Shown here piece after piece: positions 33,556 to 40,375 of a stretch of 64,000 nt of DNA. The notes beneath the pieces were generated by a model. The model did not search any database. It saw nothing but the letters and a program-made list of their open reading frames with translations, and was not told where the DNA came from. The DNA comes from Lachnospiraceae bacterium JLR.KK008 (GTDB lineage: Bacteria > Bacillota > Clostridia > Lachnospirales > Lachnospiraceae), in contig CP143548.1 in the NCBI GenBank assembly GCA_037015955.1, positions 1,482,001 through 1,546,000 of the forward strand. Reading direction: 5' to 3'. Both the position numbers and the translations under genes were made by a program. Within the stretch, counting starts at the first letter, position 1. The number at the start of each line of letters is the position of its first letter.

Positions 33556-33828
33556 ATGGAGATTAAAAGACCGAACACGCCGCAGGATGGACCTGCCGAT
33601 GGAGTCATGGGAGTTGTTGAGTGTATCAGAACGGACTTCCTGGAAAATCCGGCGGAGGGCGAAGCTGCCTTCCAGCAGAGAGATAAGAGCCAGGCACATA
33701 TTACGGCGAGCGTTGAGATTGGAACCTTCGGGATCAGAGATATGGCAACTGGAGTTATGCTTACTGTCTGCCTGGAGGATGCTATGGAGATTATGAAGGA
33801 AGCTATTGATGCTTCCAAGAAGGAGTAG
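33556..33828 (+). CDS. Small phage protein, unknown
   Basis: A 90-residue acidic protein starting at ATG 33556 behind GGAGGGGGAG. It contains KSQAHITASVEIGTFGIRDM, probably beta-rich, and a helical C-terminus. No family is recognised. It is in line with neighbours and coupled to the next gene. Confidence 0.55.
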   Translation: MEIKRPNTPQDGPADGVMGVVECIRTDFLENPAEGEAAFQQRDKSQAHITASVEIGTFGIRDMATGVMLTVCLEDAMEIMKEAIDASKKE

Positions 33829-33831
33829 TTT

Positions 33832-34089
33832 ATGGGAGATGTATCACAATGTAGAAGTTGCGGTGAGAGGATCATGTTCATCCGTATGAAGTCCGGAAAG
33901 AGTATGCCGGTCAACCCTATATTCGTGAATTTCAAGAAGAACCCTGGAGGCAAGGACAGAATTGTCCTTCCTTCTGGGGATGTAATAGCTTGTGATGCGA
34001 ATGTGAGTGTTGACGAAGCCGATGGCTATGGCTATGTATCGCACTTCGCCACCTGCCCTATGGCAGGAAAGCACAGAAACAAGAGGTGA
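33832..34089 (+). CDS. Small zinc-finger-like phage protein
   Basis: An 85-residue protein with CRSCGERI near the start, SMPVNP in the middle and a C-terminal HFATCP...H. The CxxC plus later His/Cys pattern suggests a zinc-bound fold, seen in many small phage proteins. Function unknown. Confidence 0.6.
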   Translation: MGDVSQCRSCGERIMFIRMKSGKSMPVNPIFVNFKKNPGGKDRIVLPSGDVIACDANVSVDEADGYGYVSHFATCPMAGKHRNKR

Positions 34090-34094
34090 AAAAT

Positions 34095-34271
34095 GTGAGC
34101 GAATTTAACAGAGGAGCGGCTTATTGCAAAGATTGCATTATTGCAAATATTATAGGACTCCAGAATGAGGTTGGTCTTGATGAAAGCAATGAGCAGTATC
34201 AGATATTACAGAAGCTGCTGGTTCACATTGAGGAAACCTACGGCGGTTGTTGTAGAGACTTCAAGGGATAG
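34095..34271 (+). CDS. Small phage protein, unknown
   Basis: A 58-residue protein starting at GTG 34095, eight bases after AAGAGG; the in-frame GTG 34086 overlaps that site and is less likely. It has YCKDC and GGCC cysteine pairs and is otherwise helical. The 111 bp after it (34272-34382) hold no gene, only a small palindrome CTCCTATTATAGGAG near 34333. Confidence 0.5.
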   Translation: MSEFNRGAAYCKDCIIANIIGLQNEVGLDESNEQYQILQKLLVHIEETYGGCCRDFKG

Positions 34272-34382
34272 GGCAAAAGAAAAAGACCATGCCGCCTATG
34301 CAGCACAGCCTTCGTTCTCTAATACGTTTGCAACTCCTATTATAGGAGGTTATTAAGAGAATGTCAAGGAGGTAATGCACAG

Positions 34383-35012
34383 ATGGGAAGTAATGTGAAG
34401 AAATATGTGGTAACGGAGAGTGAACTGGCAATGATTGCCGAGGTTGCCGCTGAAAAAGCAATCAGTACATACAAGAGGGAGCAGGAGGAGCAGATACAGC
34501 AGCAAGCCGAGAAATGCCGGTACAGTGCAAAGCTGCTCATTATCCATTACAAGCGGCTGAAGCGGATGAAGGATACCTCAGTGTACGATGCAAATACCGT
34601 CACTGATGCCACGCTTGCGGAGATTTTTGATAATATGCTCGGAAAAATCCGTATGAATGAGTTTGATCTCACAAGTACAAACCGGAACCGGATAATTACC
34701 GGGATGCTGATGAACCATGTCGATGTTCAGCTGGAGAATTACCAAAAGGAGTGCGAGAAGTCTAAGGAGCAGGATGTAGCCCGAAGATACCGCATAGTTG
34801 AAATGATGTATCTCCGGGAGGAGTCTCTGACAGCAGATGAAGTTGCCGATGTGGAGAGCATTGATAAAAGCAATGTGTACCGCACTTTAGAGAGAGCGTA
34901 TGATGACCTGGCAGTCCTGTTTTTTGGAGTTGATGGGGCTAAGATGGTAGAACTGAGAAAGCGTGAAATCAAGGCAAAAAGGGAGCGTTCAAAGAAAAAC
35001 AGAGGCAAGTGA
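34383..35012 (+). CDS. ArpU/RinA-like late transcription regulator
   Basis: A 209-residue helical protein. The N-terminal part is a charged coiled coil; the C-terminal part has a sigma-4-like HTH (SLTADEVADVESIDKSNVYR, then LERAYDDLAVLFFG). Size, HTH location and position just before the packaging genes match late-gene activators of Gram-positive phages. It probably turns on the late operon from a promoter I could not identify. It starts at ATG 34383 after AAGGAGG and ends the early operon. Confidence 0.65.
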   Translation: MGSNVKKYVVTESELAMIAEVAAEKAISTYKREQEEQIQQQAEKCRYSAKLLIIHYKRLKRMKDTSVYDANTVTDATLAEIFDNMLGKIRMNEFDLTSTNRNRIITGMLMNHVDVQLENYQKECEKSKEQDVARRYRIVEMMYLREESLTADEVADVESIDKSNVYRTLERAYDDLAVLFFGVDGAKMVELRKREIKAKRERSKKNRGK

Positions 35013-35141
35013 AGGCATCGTGCGAAAAAGTTGCACTTTACCTGCGAATGGGAAAGTTGTAATATGATAAACAGCCAACAACCCATAATGTCACCACCGA
35101 CACAGAGCCATGTAGTTTTTCTTCCCAAAAGTGCATGAAAG

Positions 35142-35173
35142 AACGCCCAAGGATAACCTCCCTGGGCGTTTTG
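35142..35173. terminator. Hairpin between early operon and cargo gene B
   Basis: AACGCCCA (35142-35149) pairs with TGGGCGTT (35163-35170), followed by TTTTG on the plus strand and CTTTC on the minus strand, so it may end both the early operon and gene B. A second weaker hairpin with TTTTTT (about 35200-35228) overlaps the end of B. Confidence 0.55.
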
Positions 35174-35207
35174 CTGTGCGGTGTACCAATTAACGAGCAG
35201 GACTGTC

Positions 35208-35948
35208 TCATTGAGGACGGTCTTTTTTGCTGTCGGAAGAAATGTCCTCGCAAGCACTCAGTATTGCCGGACAGAGTTCATTGAATGACAGCTCCGGAGA
35301 CCCCAAAGTCTCCAGTTTGGTGAGAGAGATTGTTTTCTGCTCACCGCACTTTTCATTAAGGACAGATGTTTTGATGACATAGAATTTCCAAAGGCTCATG
35401 TCGAAAATGTTCTGTTCTTTTGTAGTCGCTGTATAGATAGCGAAAACGTATATGTCGGAATTGCGCTGGCGTTCTGCATCCGGACGGTAATCGCCGATTT
35501 CGTCTGGCACTTTTGCCGGTGCTATGCTGAAAGAAATTCTAGGCGTAGTTCCAGGATGCGGTTCCCATGCCTGGACGTAGGCAGCCGATTTCACTTCTAT
35601 GCGGCATGGCAGAAATTCAGTAGAGTTGGAAACTTCCAATTTTTCGGGGGGGGGGGTAAACGCTTGTTCGATATTTGGTCCTACGAGGTCGTAAGGCTCA
35701 AAGTTGGAACGGATGTCGGTGTTGGTGTAAATTCCCCCTAGTTCCAGGGCAGCTTTTACAACGAACTCCGCAAGCACCCCTCTGTTTGTGTTGCGGAGCA
35801 TATCGGAATAAGCCCACTGCCAAAACTCGGCAATGTGGAACGGCAGGACTTTACCGCCATCCACAAGATGCTCCAGCCCGGTCAGCTTCCTCTGATAGGA
35901 GCCGGAGTAGTTTGCGGTCCTTAAAGGACCAGGGTATGTATTGTTCAT
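35208..35948 (-). CDS. PD-(D/E)XK-like protein B, reversed cargo gene
   Basis: A 246-residue paralogue of protein A, opposite to surrounding genes. Core blocks are FWQWAYSDML, NRGVLAEFVV, IEVKSAAYVQAW, SFSIAPAKVPD, SDIYVFAIY and LWKFYVIKTSVL. E in AEF, ExK in EVK and the following Gln fit a restriction-endonuclease-like nuclease fold; in B the lysine is kept. It is longer than A by an N-terminal extension and an insert before ExK encoded partly by eleven C on the sense strand (TPPPEK). Start 35948 follows AAAGGAGG. Own promoter and flanking hairpins mark a moron. A defence role is inferred. Confidence 0.65.
   Translation of the reverse strand: MNNTYPGPLRTANYSGSYQRKLTGLEHLVDGGKVLPFHIAEFWQWAYSDMLRNTNRGVLAEFVVKAALELGGIYTNTDIRSNFEPYDLVGPNIEQAFTPPPEKLEVSNSTEFLPCRIEVKSAAYVQAWEPHPGTTPRISFSIAPAKVPDEIGDYRPDAERQRNSDIYVFAIYTATTKEQNIFDMSLWKFYVIKTSVLNEKCGEQKTISLTKLETLGSPELSFNELCPAILSACEDISSDSKKDRPQ
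35646..35656 (-). repeat. Homopolymer of 11 G (C on the coding strand) inside gene B
   Basis: Eleven G in a row encode the end of Thr and Pro-Pro-Pro in protein B, upstream of the ExK motif. A gain or loss of one base would truncate the protein before its likely active site. Confidence 0.9.
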
Positions 35949-35973
35949 TATTGTCTTTCCTCCTTTGGGAAGA

Positions 35974-36002
35974 ATTATAGCATAAAAGGAGAGTGCGATA
36001 AA
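35974..36002 (-). promoter_or_regulatory. Promoter of cargo gene B
   Basis: On the minus strand TTTATC, a 17-bp spacer and a perfect TATAAT, about 26 bp upstream of B's start codon with AAAGGAGG between. It lies in the 56-bp gap shared with the divergent ParB-like gene. Confidence 0.5.
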
Positions 36003-36004
36003 CC

Positions 36005-36652
36005 ATGAAAAGAATAGAAGTGTGTAAGATGCGTGTCGGTGATCTGAAACACAATTTTGGAAATCCCAGGAAGATTTCAAAGAAGAAAGCTGAGGAGCTT
36101 GAACGGTCGATGGATTTGTTCGGTGACTTCGGCGTTTTTGTTGTTGACGAACACAATAATGTGATTGCTGGAAACCAGAGGTCCATCATACTTGCGAGGC
36201 GTGATCCGGACATCGAAGTCGATGTTAAGAAACTGATAGGATATTCGGAGGCAGAACTTCGCTCAATCAACATCATGGATAACACCCATGCCGGCGAATG
36301 GGATTTGGAACTGTTGGCTGACTGGACTGCGGACCTCAACCTGGATTTGGGAATTGACCTCAACAATGAAAATCCGGAAGAACGGAAGATTGAGGACATG
36401 GAACTGATCCGGTACGAGAAGTACAACTATGTGATGATAGTCTGTAAGAGTGAGATTGACTATAACGATTTGATAAGGAAACTCGGTATCGAAGGCAGGA
36501 AGGTTGCTATCACCAAAAAGCGGAAGATAAAGGCAAGGGCAATCTGGTACGATCAGATGAAGGCACAGATAGTCGAGAAACCGCCGGAAGCAAACCAACC
36601 TTCCGAAGATGATGAAAAAGATGGTGAAAATGGAAAGGAGGAGCAGGAATGA
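36005..36652 (+). CDS. ParB/Srx-fold domain protein
   Basis: A 215-residue protein with an N-terminal ParB-like domain: KMRVGDLKHNFGNPRKISKK (substrate loop with NPR), then VIAGNQRSIILAR, the GxxR box of ParB CTPase/kinase-like folds (about residues 58-70), and VKKLIGYSEAELRSINIMDN. The C-terminal half (about 120-215) is unrelated, ending in an acidic Lys/Glu tail. Chromosome-type partition HTH is absent. Its stop overlaps the next start (ATGA), so it is coupled to the PIG-L, WbqC and glycosyltransferase genes. Such domains occur in phage DNA modification loci; a role here is inferred. Confidence 0.75.
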   Translation: MKRIEVCKMRVGDLKHNFGNPRKISKKKAEELERSMDLFGDFGVFVVDEHNNVIAGNQRSIILARRDPDIEVDVKKLIGYSEAELRSINIMDNTHAGEWDLELLADWTADLNLDLGIDLNNENPEERKIEDMELIRYEKYNYVMIVCKSEIDYNDLIRKLGIEGRKVAITKKRKIKARAIWYDQMKAQIVEKPPEANQPSEDDEKDGENGKEEQE

Positions 36653-37317
36653 GGTATTTGATAGTTGCGGCACATCCGGATGATGAAGTCCTGGGAGCCG
36701 GTGCGATGATGCACAAGGCAGCTGGAAACGGCGATGAAGTCTATGTCTGCCTGCTCAGTCATTGGAGTCCTACCAGGGATGATAACCTGGAGGACGGCAT
36801 TGCATCCAGCCACGCCATCCTGGGAGTGAAGAAGTCCTATGTCGGAGATTTCGGGTGCATGAGGTTCAAGGATGAAGACCATCATGCCATTGTCCGGTTC
36901 ATCGAGGCGGCGATTAGAGACTGCCAGCCGGATGTTCTGATTACTCACCACCCGGCGGATGTTCATGTGGATCATGGCATCACATCGGAGTGCTGCATGG
37001 AAGCATCGAAGCTCCCTATGAGGCAGATTGCGAATATCCAGCCAATCCGGAAGATTATGTATATGGAGGTTCCGTCCTCTACGGACTGGAATGTAAGTAC
37101 GGCCAATGGAGTTTTTGTTCCGAATGTGTTTGTCGGCGTAAGCGAGGAAGATTTGGCTGAGAAGGTTAAGGCGGTAGGTGTCTATAAGGATGTCATCCGG
37201 AAAGCACCTCACCCACGTTCCAGGGAAGTCATCAATGCTATGGCGGTGCTGAGAGGAAGCCAGTCTGGTTTGATGGCGGCGGAGTCCTTCCAGCTGGTGT
37301 TTGGATTGGGGGTGTAG
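36649..37317 (+). CDS. PIG-L family deacetylase
   Basis: A 222-residue zinc hydrolase. The motif AAHPDDEVLGAGAMM (about 7-21) gives the metal ligands His and Asp and the catalytic Asp; THHPADVHVDHGITSE (about 99-114) gives the third ligand region. Family members remove N-acetyl from GlcNAc-type sugars linked to lipids, thiols or antibiotics. In this operon the likely substrate is a sugar carried on DNA, a nucleotide or a virion glycan; none is proven. It overlaps the ParB-like gene and precedes the WbqC gene by 3 bp. Confidence 0.88.
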   Translation: MRYLIVAAHPDDEVLGAGAMMHKAAGNGDEVYVCLLSHWSPTRDDNLEDGIASSHAILGVKKSYVGDFGCMRFKDEDHHAIVRFIEAAIRDCQPDVLITHHPADVHVDHGITSECCMEASKLPMRQIANIQPIRKIMYMEVPSSTDWNVSTANGVFVPNVFVGVSEEDLAEKVKAVGVYKDVIRKAPHPRSREVINAMAVLRGSQSGLMAAESFQLVFGLGV

Positions 37318-37320
37318 GGC

Positions 37321-38025
37321 ATGATGGTTACAATTCATCAGCCATGCTATCTGCCATACCTGGGAGTGTTTCACAAGATATGGAAGGCTGATGCCTTCGT
37401 ATTCCTGGATGATGCACAGTATAGCAACGGCTATGTGTTTGAATGGAACCGGATCAAGACACCGCAAGGCGAGTGCCGGCTGAAAGTTCCACTGCATAAG
37501 GAGTTCGGGCAGACACTTCGGGAGGTAGTTCCAAAGGACGGTCTCGGCTGGCAGCATAAGCATATAAAGACAGTAGAGATGAATTACAAGAAGGCTCCGT
37601 ATTTCCCGGAGCTTTTTCCTGCTTATGAAGGAATTGTCAGTGAGTGCTATGATAATTTGGCACAGCTGAACATTGCACTGATGAATTTCTTCCTACTGTG
37701 GTTCGGATGGCATGATAAGAAAGTCTATTACGCATCGGATTGGAAGCTGGAAAGCAGATCAGAAGCCAGGGTGATTGAGATATGCAAACGCCTTGGAGCC
37801 GATGCCTACCTGTCTGGGACCGGCGGAAGGAATTACCAGGAGGAAGAACACTTCAAGGAGGCTGGCATCAAGCTGGTGTACCAGGAATGGGAGCCGCTGG
37901 AGTACCGGCAGTTGTGGGGAGAGTTCCGACCGTATATGTCAATCCTGGACTACGCAATGAATGAAGGGCATGACATAGGCAGCCACTTCAGAAGGATGGA
38001 GGAGGTGATGGCAGATGGCAGATGA
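37321..38025 (+). CDS. WbqC family protein
   Basis: A 234-residue member of the WbqC-like family. The starting block IHQPCYLPYLGVFHKIWKAD and DDAQYSNGYVFEWNRIK (about 3-45) are diagnostic, with a later CKRLGADAYLSGTGGRNYQ. WbqC proteins occur in O-antigen and other nucleotide-sugar operons, probably transferring an acyl or amino acyl group onto an amino sugar; the chemistry is not settled. After a deacetylase exposing an amine, such a step would make sense. It overlaps the glycosyltransferase gene by 11 bp. Confidence 0.85.
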   Translation: MMVTIHQPCYLPYLGVFHKIWKADAFVFLDDAQYSNGYVFEWNRIKTPQGECRLKVPLHKEFGQTLREVVPKDGLGWQHKHIKTVEMNYKKAPYFPELFPAYEGIVSECYDNLAQLNIALMNFFLLWFGWHDKKVYYASDWKLESRSEARVIEICKRLGADAYLSGTGGRNYQEEEHFKEAGIKLVYQEWEPLEYRQLWGEFRPYMSILDYAMNEGHDIGSHFRRMEEVMADGR

Positions 38026-38734
38026 AGAACTGACATTAGGCATATACGTCCAAAGCTATCACCGTCACAATAAGATACTCACCCAGGATTTGCTGGAACG
38101 GTGTACCTATGTGGTGAGGGCGAGCGAAGCGGATTTGTACCGCAAGGCAGGAGTGGAGAATGTATGGGCTGCTCCGGACGAGGAGGTCAACAATGCCATC
38201 CGGACGTACTGGTGGATAGTGGATCATGCACCGGAAGACATCGTATTCATTGCAGACGATGATATTGAGGATGTGATGTACCGCATGGATGACACCACCC
38301 GGCTGAATAAGGATAAGGAGACCATCATGGCGGAGATTGAACGCATCGCGCAGATGATGGTTGATCTGAATGTAGGATATGCCTGCATAGATGCTACCGG
38401 CATCCCTTATGGGTATGACGGTGAATTTGCATTTAAGGGAACGTCCGGCTCTTTGAAATGGGTGTATAAGAAAGTGCTGAAGGCTCGCCCGGATGAAAAC
38501 TGCAAGTACAATTATGACCTGGACCTGGTATTGCAGGAGTTGCTGCACAATCGCATCATTCTGAAGCCCCGGTACATCATCTGCAAAGATTACCAGGATG
38601 TCAATGCCGGTGGAGACAGCTCCAAACTACGGCAGGATCAGATAGACAGCATCGAGAACATGAAGCGGAAGTGGGGAAAGTATTTCAAGTACAATTACAA
38701 GAATAACAAGCCTCAGATAAATGTTCCCCGGTAA
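38015..38734 (+). CDS. GT-A-like glycosyltransferase (phage DNA-modification type resemblance)
   Basis: A 239-residue protein with a GT-A-like fold: LGIYVQSYHRHNKILT at the start, VVRASEADLYRKAGV, then IVFIADDDIEDVMY with the DDD metal motif (about 88-101), and a later YNYDLDLVLQELLH. The layout of short SYHR start, VV..SE...Y and hydrophobic-DDDI resembles TAGT/GREB1-like glycosyltransferases proposed to modify phage bases; this is family recognition by eye. It is last in the coupled four-gene cassette and is followed by a repeated phage promoter. Confidence 0.65.
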   Translation: MADEELTLGIYVQSYHRHNKILTQDLLERCTYVVRASEADLYRKAGVENVWAAPDEEVNNAIRTYWWIVDHAPEDIVFIADDDIEDVMYRMDDTTRLNKDKETIMAEIERIAQMMVDLNVGYACIDATGIPYGYDGEFAFKGTSGSLKWVYKKVLKARPDENCKYNYDLDLVLQELLHNRIILKPRYIICKDYQDVNAGGDSSKLRQDQIDSIENMKRKWGKYFKYNYKNNKPQINVPR

Positions 38735-38760
38735 AATCAGTAATTCCAGCCAATTTCCAT

Positions 38761-38802
38761 TTGACAACGGTGGTGCAGGTGCTACGATGCGGTTACGATA
38801 AA
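38761..38802 (+). promoter_or_regulatory. Phage repeated promoter, copy 2
   Basis: TTGACA (38761-38766), 16-bp spacer, TACGATGCGGTTACGATAAA (38783-38802), then AGGAGG and the ATG of the RarA-C-like gene 20 bp on. Confidence 0.8.
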
Positions 38803-38821
38803 AAAATAGGAGGTTGGCGTT

Positions 38822-39484
38822 ATGGCTTACGATTTAGTAACTAAGAACGGTCATAATATGTATGACATGGCATCAATGATGCAGAAGGCGATCCGGAGGA
38901 ACAATCCGAACCTGGCAGGATATGCCGCCTATGAACTGTTCGGCAATTTCCACACCTATATGTGGAAGCGGCTGGTGGTGGTATCGGCGGAGGACTGCTA
39001 CGGCATTATGACGAAGGAAGTAATCGCTCTGAAGCTGGCAGATGATTTCTGCAACAAAGGCAGGAAGGGATATGATAAGGACCCTCTGTTTGCGGCGAAG
39101 GCGATCACGCTGTTATGCCAGGCGAGAAAGAACCGGGATGCCTGCTATGTAGCCTGTAATTTCATGTTGCCGGACCGTATCCTGGATGAAAGCGAGATTG
39201 AACATATCGACATCACGAAATGTCACCTGGGAGTGGAAGGGATACCGGATTGGGTGTTCGATGTTCATACCCTCACCGGGAAAAGGAATGGCAAGACAGA
39301 CCTTGATATGACAATCGAGGAGCAGGCGGCACTGGAACCGAAGCAGATGTCTCTGTTTGATGACTGCTCATGGGAGAACTACTACACATGGGCGAGGAGC
39401 CAGGGCAAGGTAGGGAATAAGGAGTGGGCGGACTTCCAGCAGTTCAAGAAGGGAAGGAAGCTTGAACCGGACTACAACGCATGA
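38822..39484 (+). CDS. Stand-alone RarA/MgsA C-terminal domain protein
   Basis: A 220-residue protein that aligns by eye with the C-terminal part of RarA/WRNIP1 AAA+ proteins: MYDMASMMQKAIRRNNPNLA for the SAxxKSIRGSDPDAA block, RLVVVSAEDCYG for RLVRxASEDIG, and AITLLCQARKNRDACYVA for the final YLAxAPKSNAVY helix. No Walker motifs exist, so the ATPase half is missing. RarA acts at stalled replication forks and its C-terminal region mediates tetramerisation and SSB contact. The C-terminal ~70 residues (MTIEEQAALEPKQMSLFDD) are extra. It may cap or redirect host RarA. Confidence 0.6.
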   Translation: MAYDLVTKNGHNMYDMASMMQKAIRRNNPNLAGYAAYELFGNFHTYMWKRLVVVSAEDCYGIMTKEVIALKLADDFCNKGRKGYDKDPLFAAKAITLLCQARKNRDACYVACNFMLPDRILDESEIEHIDITKCHLGVEGIPDWVFDVHTLTGKRNGKTDLDMTIEEQAALEPKQMSLFDDCSWENYYTWARSQGKVGNKEWADFQQFKKGRKLEPDYNA

Positions 39485-39496
39485 GGAGGACATTGC

Positions 39497-39667
39497 ATGA
39501 ATGAATATGAATTTGAACTGATGGTAAATGGTGTTGCCTGCGGAACCTTCACCAAAGAAGGGAAAACGGAGGCGGAAGCATACGAGAAGGCTCAGGAGGA
39601 GATTGACGGCGTTATGGCACAGCTGCCTGCCACTGTTAATGTAGAGTATAGCATTGGAGTGGCGTAA
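39497..39667 (+). CDS. Small phage protein, unknown
   Basis: A 56-residue protein (ATG 39497, stop 39665-39667), with MNEYEFELMVNGVACGTFTK then a helix and a final strand. It starts 12 bp after the previous stop, with GAGGAGG upstream. No function recognised. Confidence 0.55.
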   Translation: MNEYEFELMVNGVACGTFTKEGKTEAEAYEKAQEEIDGVMAQLPATVNVEYSIGVA

Positions 39668-39695
39668 AAAATCAGTATTTTTTCTGAAAAACCTA

Positions 39696-39737
39696 TTGAC
39701 ACCAAAAACGCAGGTGCTACGTTACGAGTACGATAAA
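39696..39737 (+). promoter_or_regulatory. Phage repeated promoter, copy 3
   Basis: TTGACA (39696-39701), 16-bp spacer, TACGTTACGAGTACGATAAA (39718-39737). Fourteen bases after the -10 are identical to copy 1. Confidence 0.8.
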
Positions 39738-39762
39738 TAACAGAGGAAAGGCGGTAGCACTT

Positions 39763-40002
39763 ATGAAGGTTAAGGTTAAAGTATATGACGGAGTTAAGTA
39801 TAACAAGGGAAGCAAGAAGGTAGCAGAGGTTGAATATCAGATTGAAGGATTTGAAGTAGTGACCGGGGACCGGGCTACTGAAATCGGATTGGAAACTGAT
39901 GAAAACAGCCGGGATGAATACAACGAGTACCTGGTATTGGACCTGGGAAATGGAGAGACCGCTACATTCTGCAATTCCCATGTTGATCTGTTCAGAATAT
40001 AG
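39763..40002 (+). CDS. Small beta-rich phage protein, unknown
   Basis: A 79-residue protein with alternating hydrophobic pattern (KVKVKVYDGVKYNKGSKKV) and ending NSHVDLFRI. It follows promoter copy 3 by 25 bp. Not recognised; similar small proteins are common in clostridial phages. Confidence 0.6.
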   Translation: MKVKVKVYDGVKYNKGSKKVAEVEYQIEGFEVVTGDRATEIGLETDENSRDEYNEYLVLDLGNGETATFCNSHVDLFRI

Positions 40003-40013
40003 GAGGTGTCGGT

Positions 40014-40265
40014 ATGGTAGTAAGAGATGGAAAGCTGGTAAAGCAGTCAGACATAGTAAGGGAGGCAGTAAAATCCGGGGAGTGGAAGAAGGCTCTCCGG
40101 ATAGCAAAGGACTTCCGGATAAATGTTACGAAGGCACAGAGGGATGCGATGGCAAGGGCGTATGAGTGCATGGTACATCCGGAGTTCTATAAGCAGATAG
40201 GCACAGACATACCCGGAGCGATAGCGAAGGGGAAGGAAGTAGTAAGCTGTCTGTATGGGGCGTAG
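40014..40265 (+). CDS. Small phage protein, unknown
   Basis: An 83-residue helical, basic protein (LVKQSDIVREAVKSGEWKKA; LRIAKDFRINVTKAQRDAM) that could be an HTH or DNA-associated protein. It begins 11 bp after the preceding gene behind AGGAGGTG. Its place just before terminase hints at packaging or regulation; this is only position. Confidence 0.55.
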   Translation: MVVRDGKLVKQSDIVREAVKSGEWKKALRIAKDFRINVTKAQRDAMARAYECMVHPEFYKQIGTDIPGAIAKGKEVVSCLYGA

Positions 40266-40298
40266 AAGCCCATAAACTGAATAGGTAACAAATCCATC

Positions 40299-40346
40299 AA
40301 GGGAACTCGGAAAAAGGCTGCACAAGGCTACAACGGGTTCCTTTTT
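40299..40346 (+). terminator. Possible terminator/attenuator before terminase
   Basis: AAGGGAACTCG (40299-40309) can pair with CGGGTTCCTTT (40334-40344), closing a 24-nt loop, and runs into TTTTT. It ends 29 bp before the terminase start and could limit read-through from promoter copy 3. Confidence 0.4.
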
Positions 40347-40375
40347 CGTGCCTACGGAAAGGTGGTGAGGCAGAT

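Noticed and set aside
36005-36652. ParB-like protein as a plasmid/chromosome partition factor
   Set aside because: It lacks the central HTH and dimer domain of partition ParB, no parA is nearby, and it is coupled to sugar-chemistry genes.
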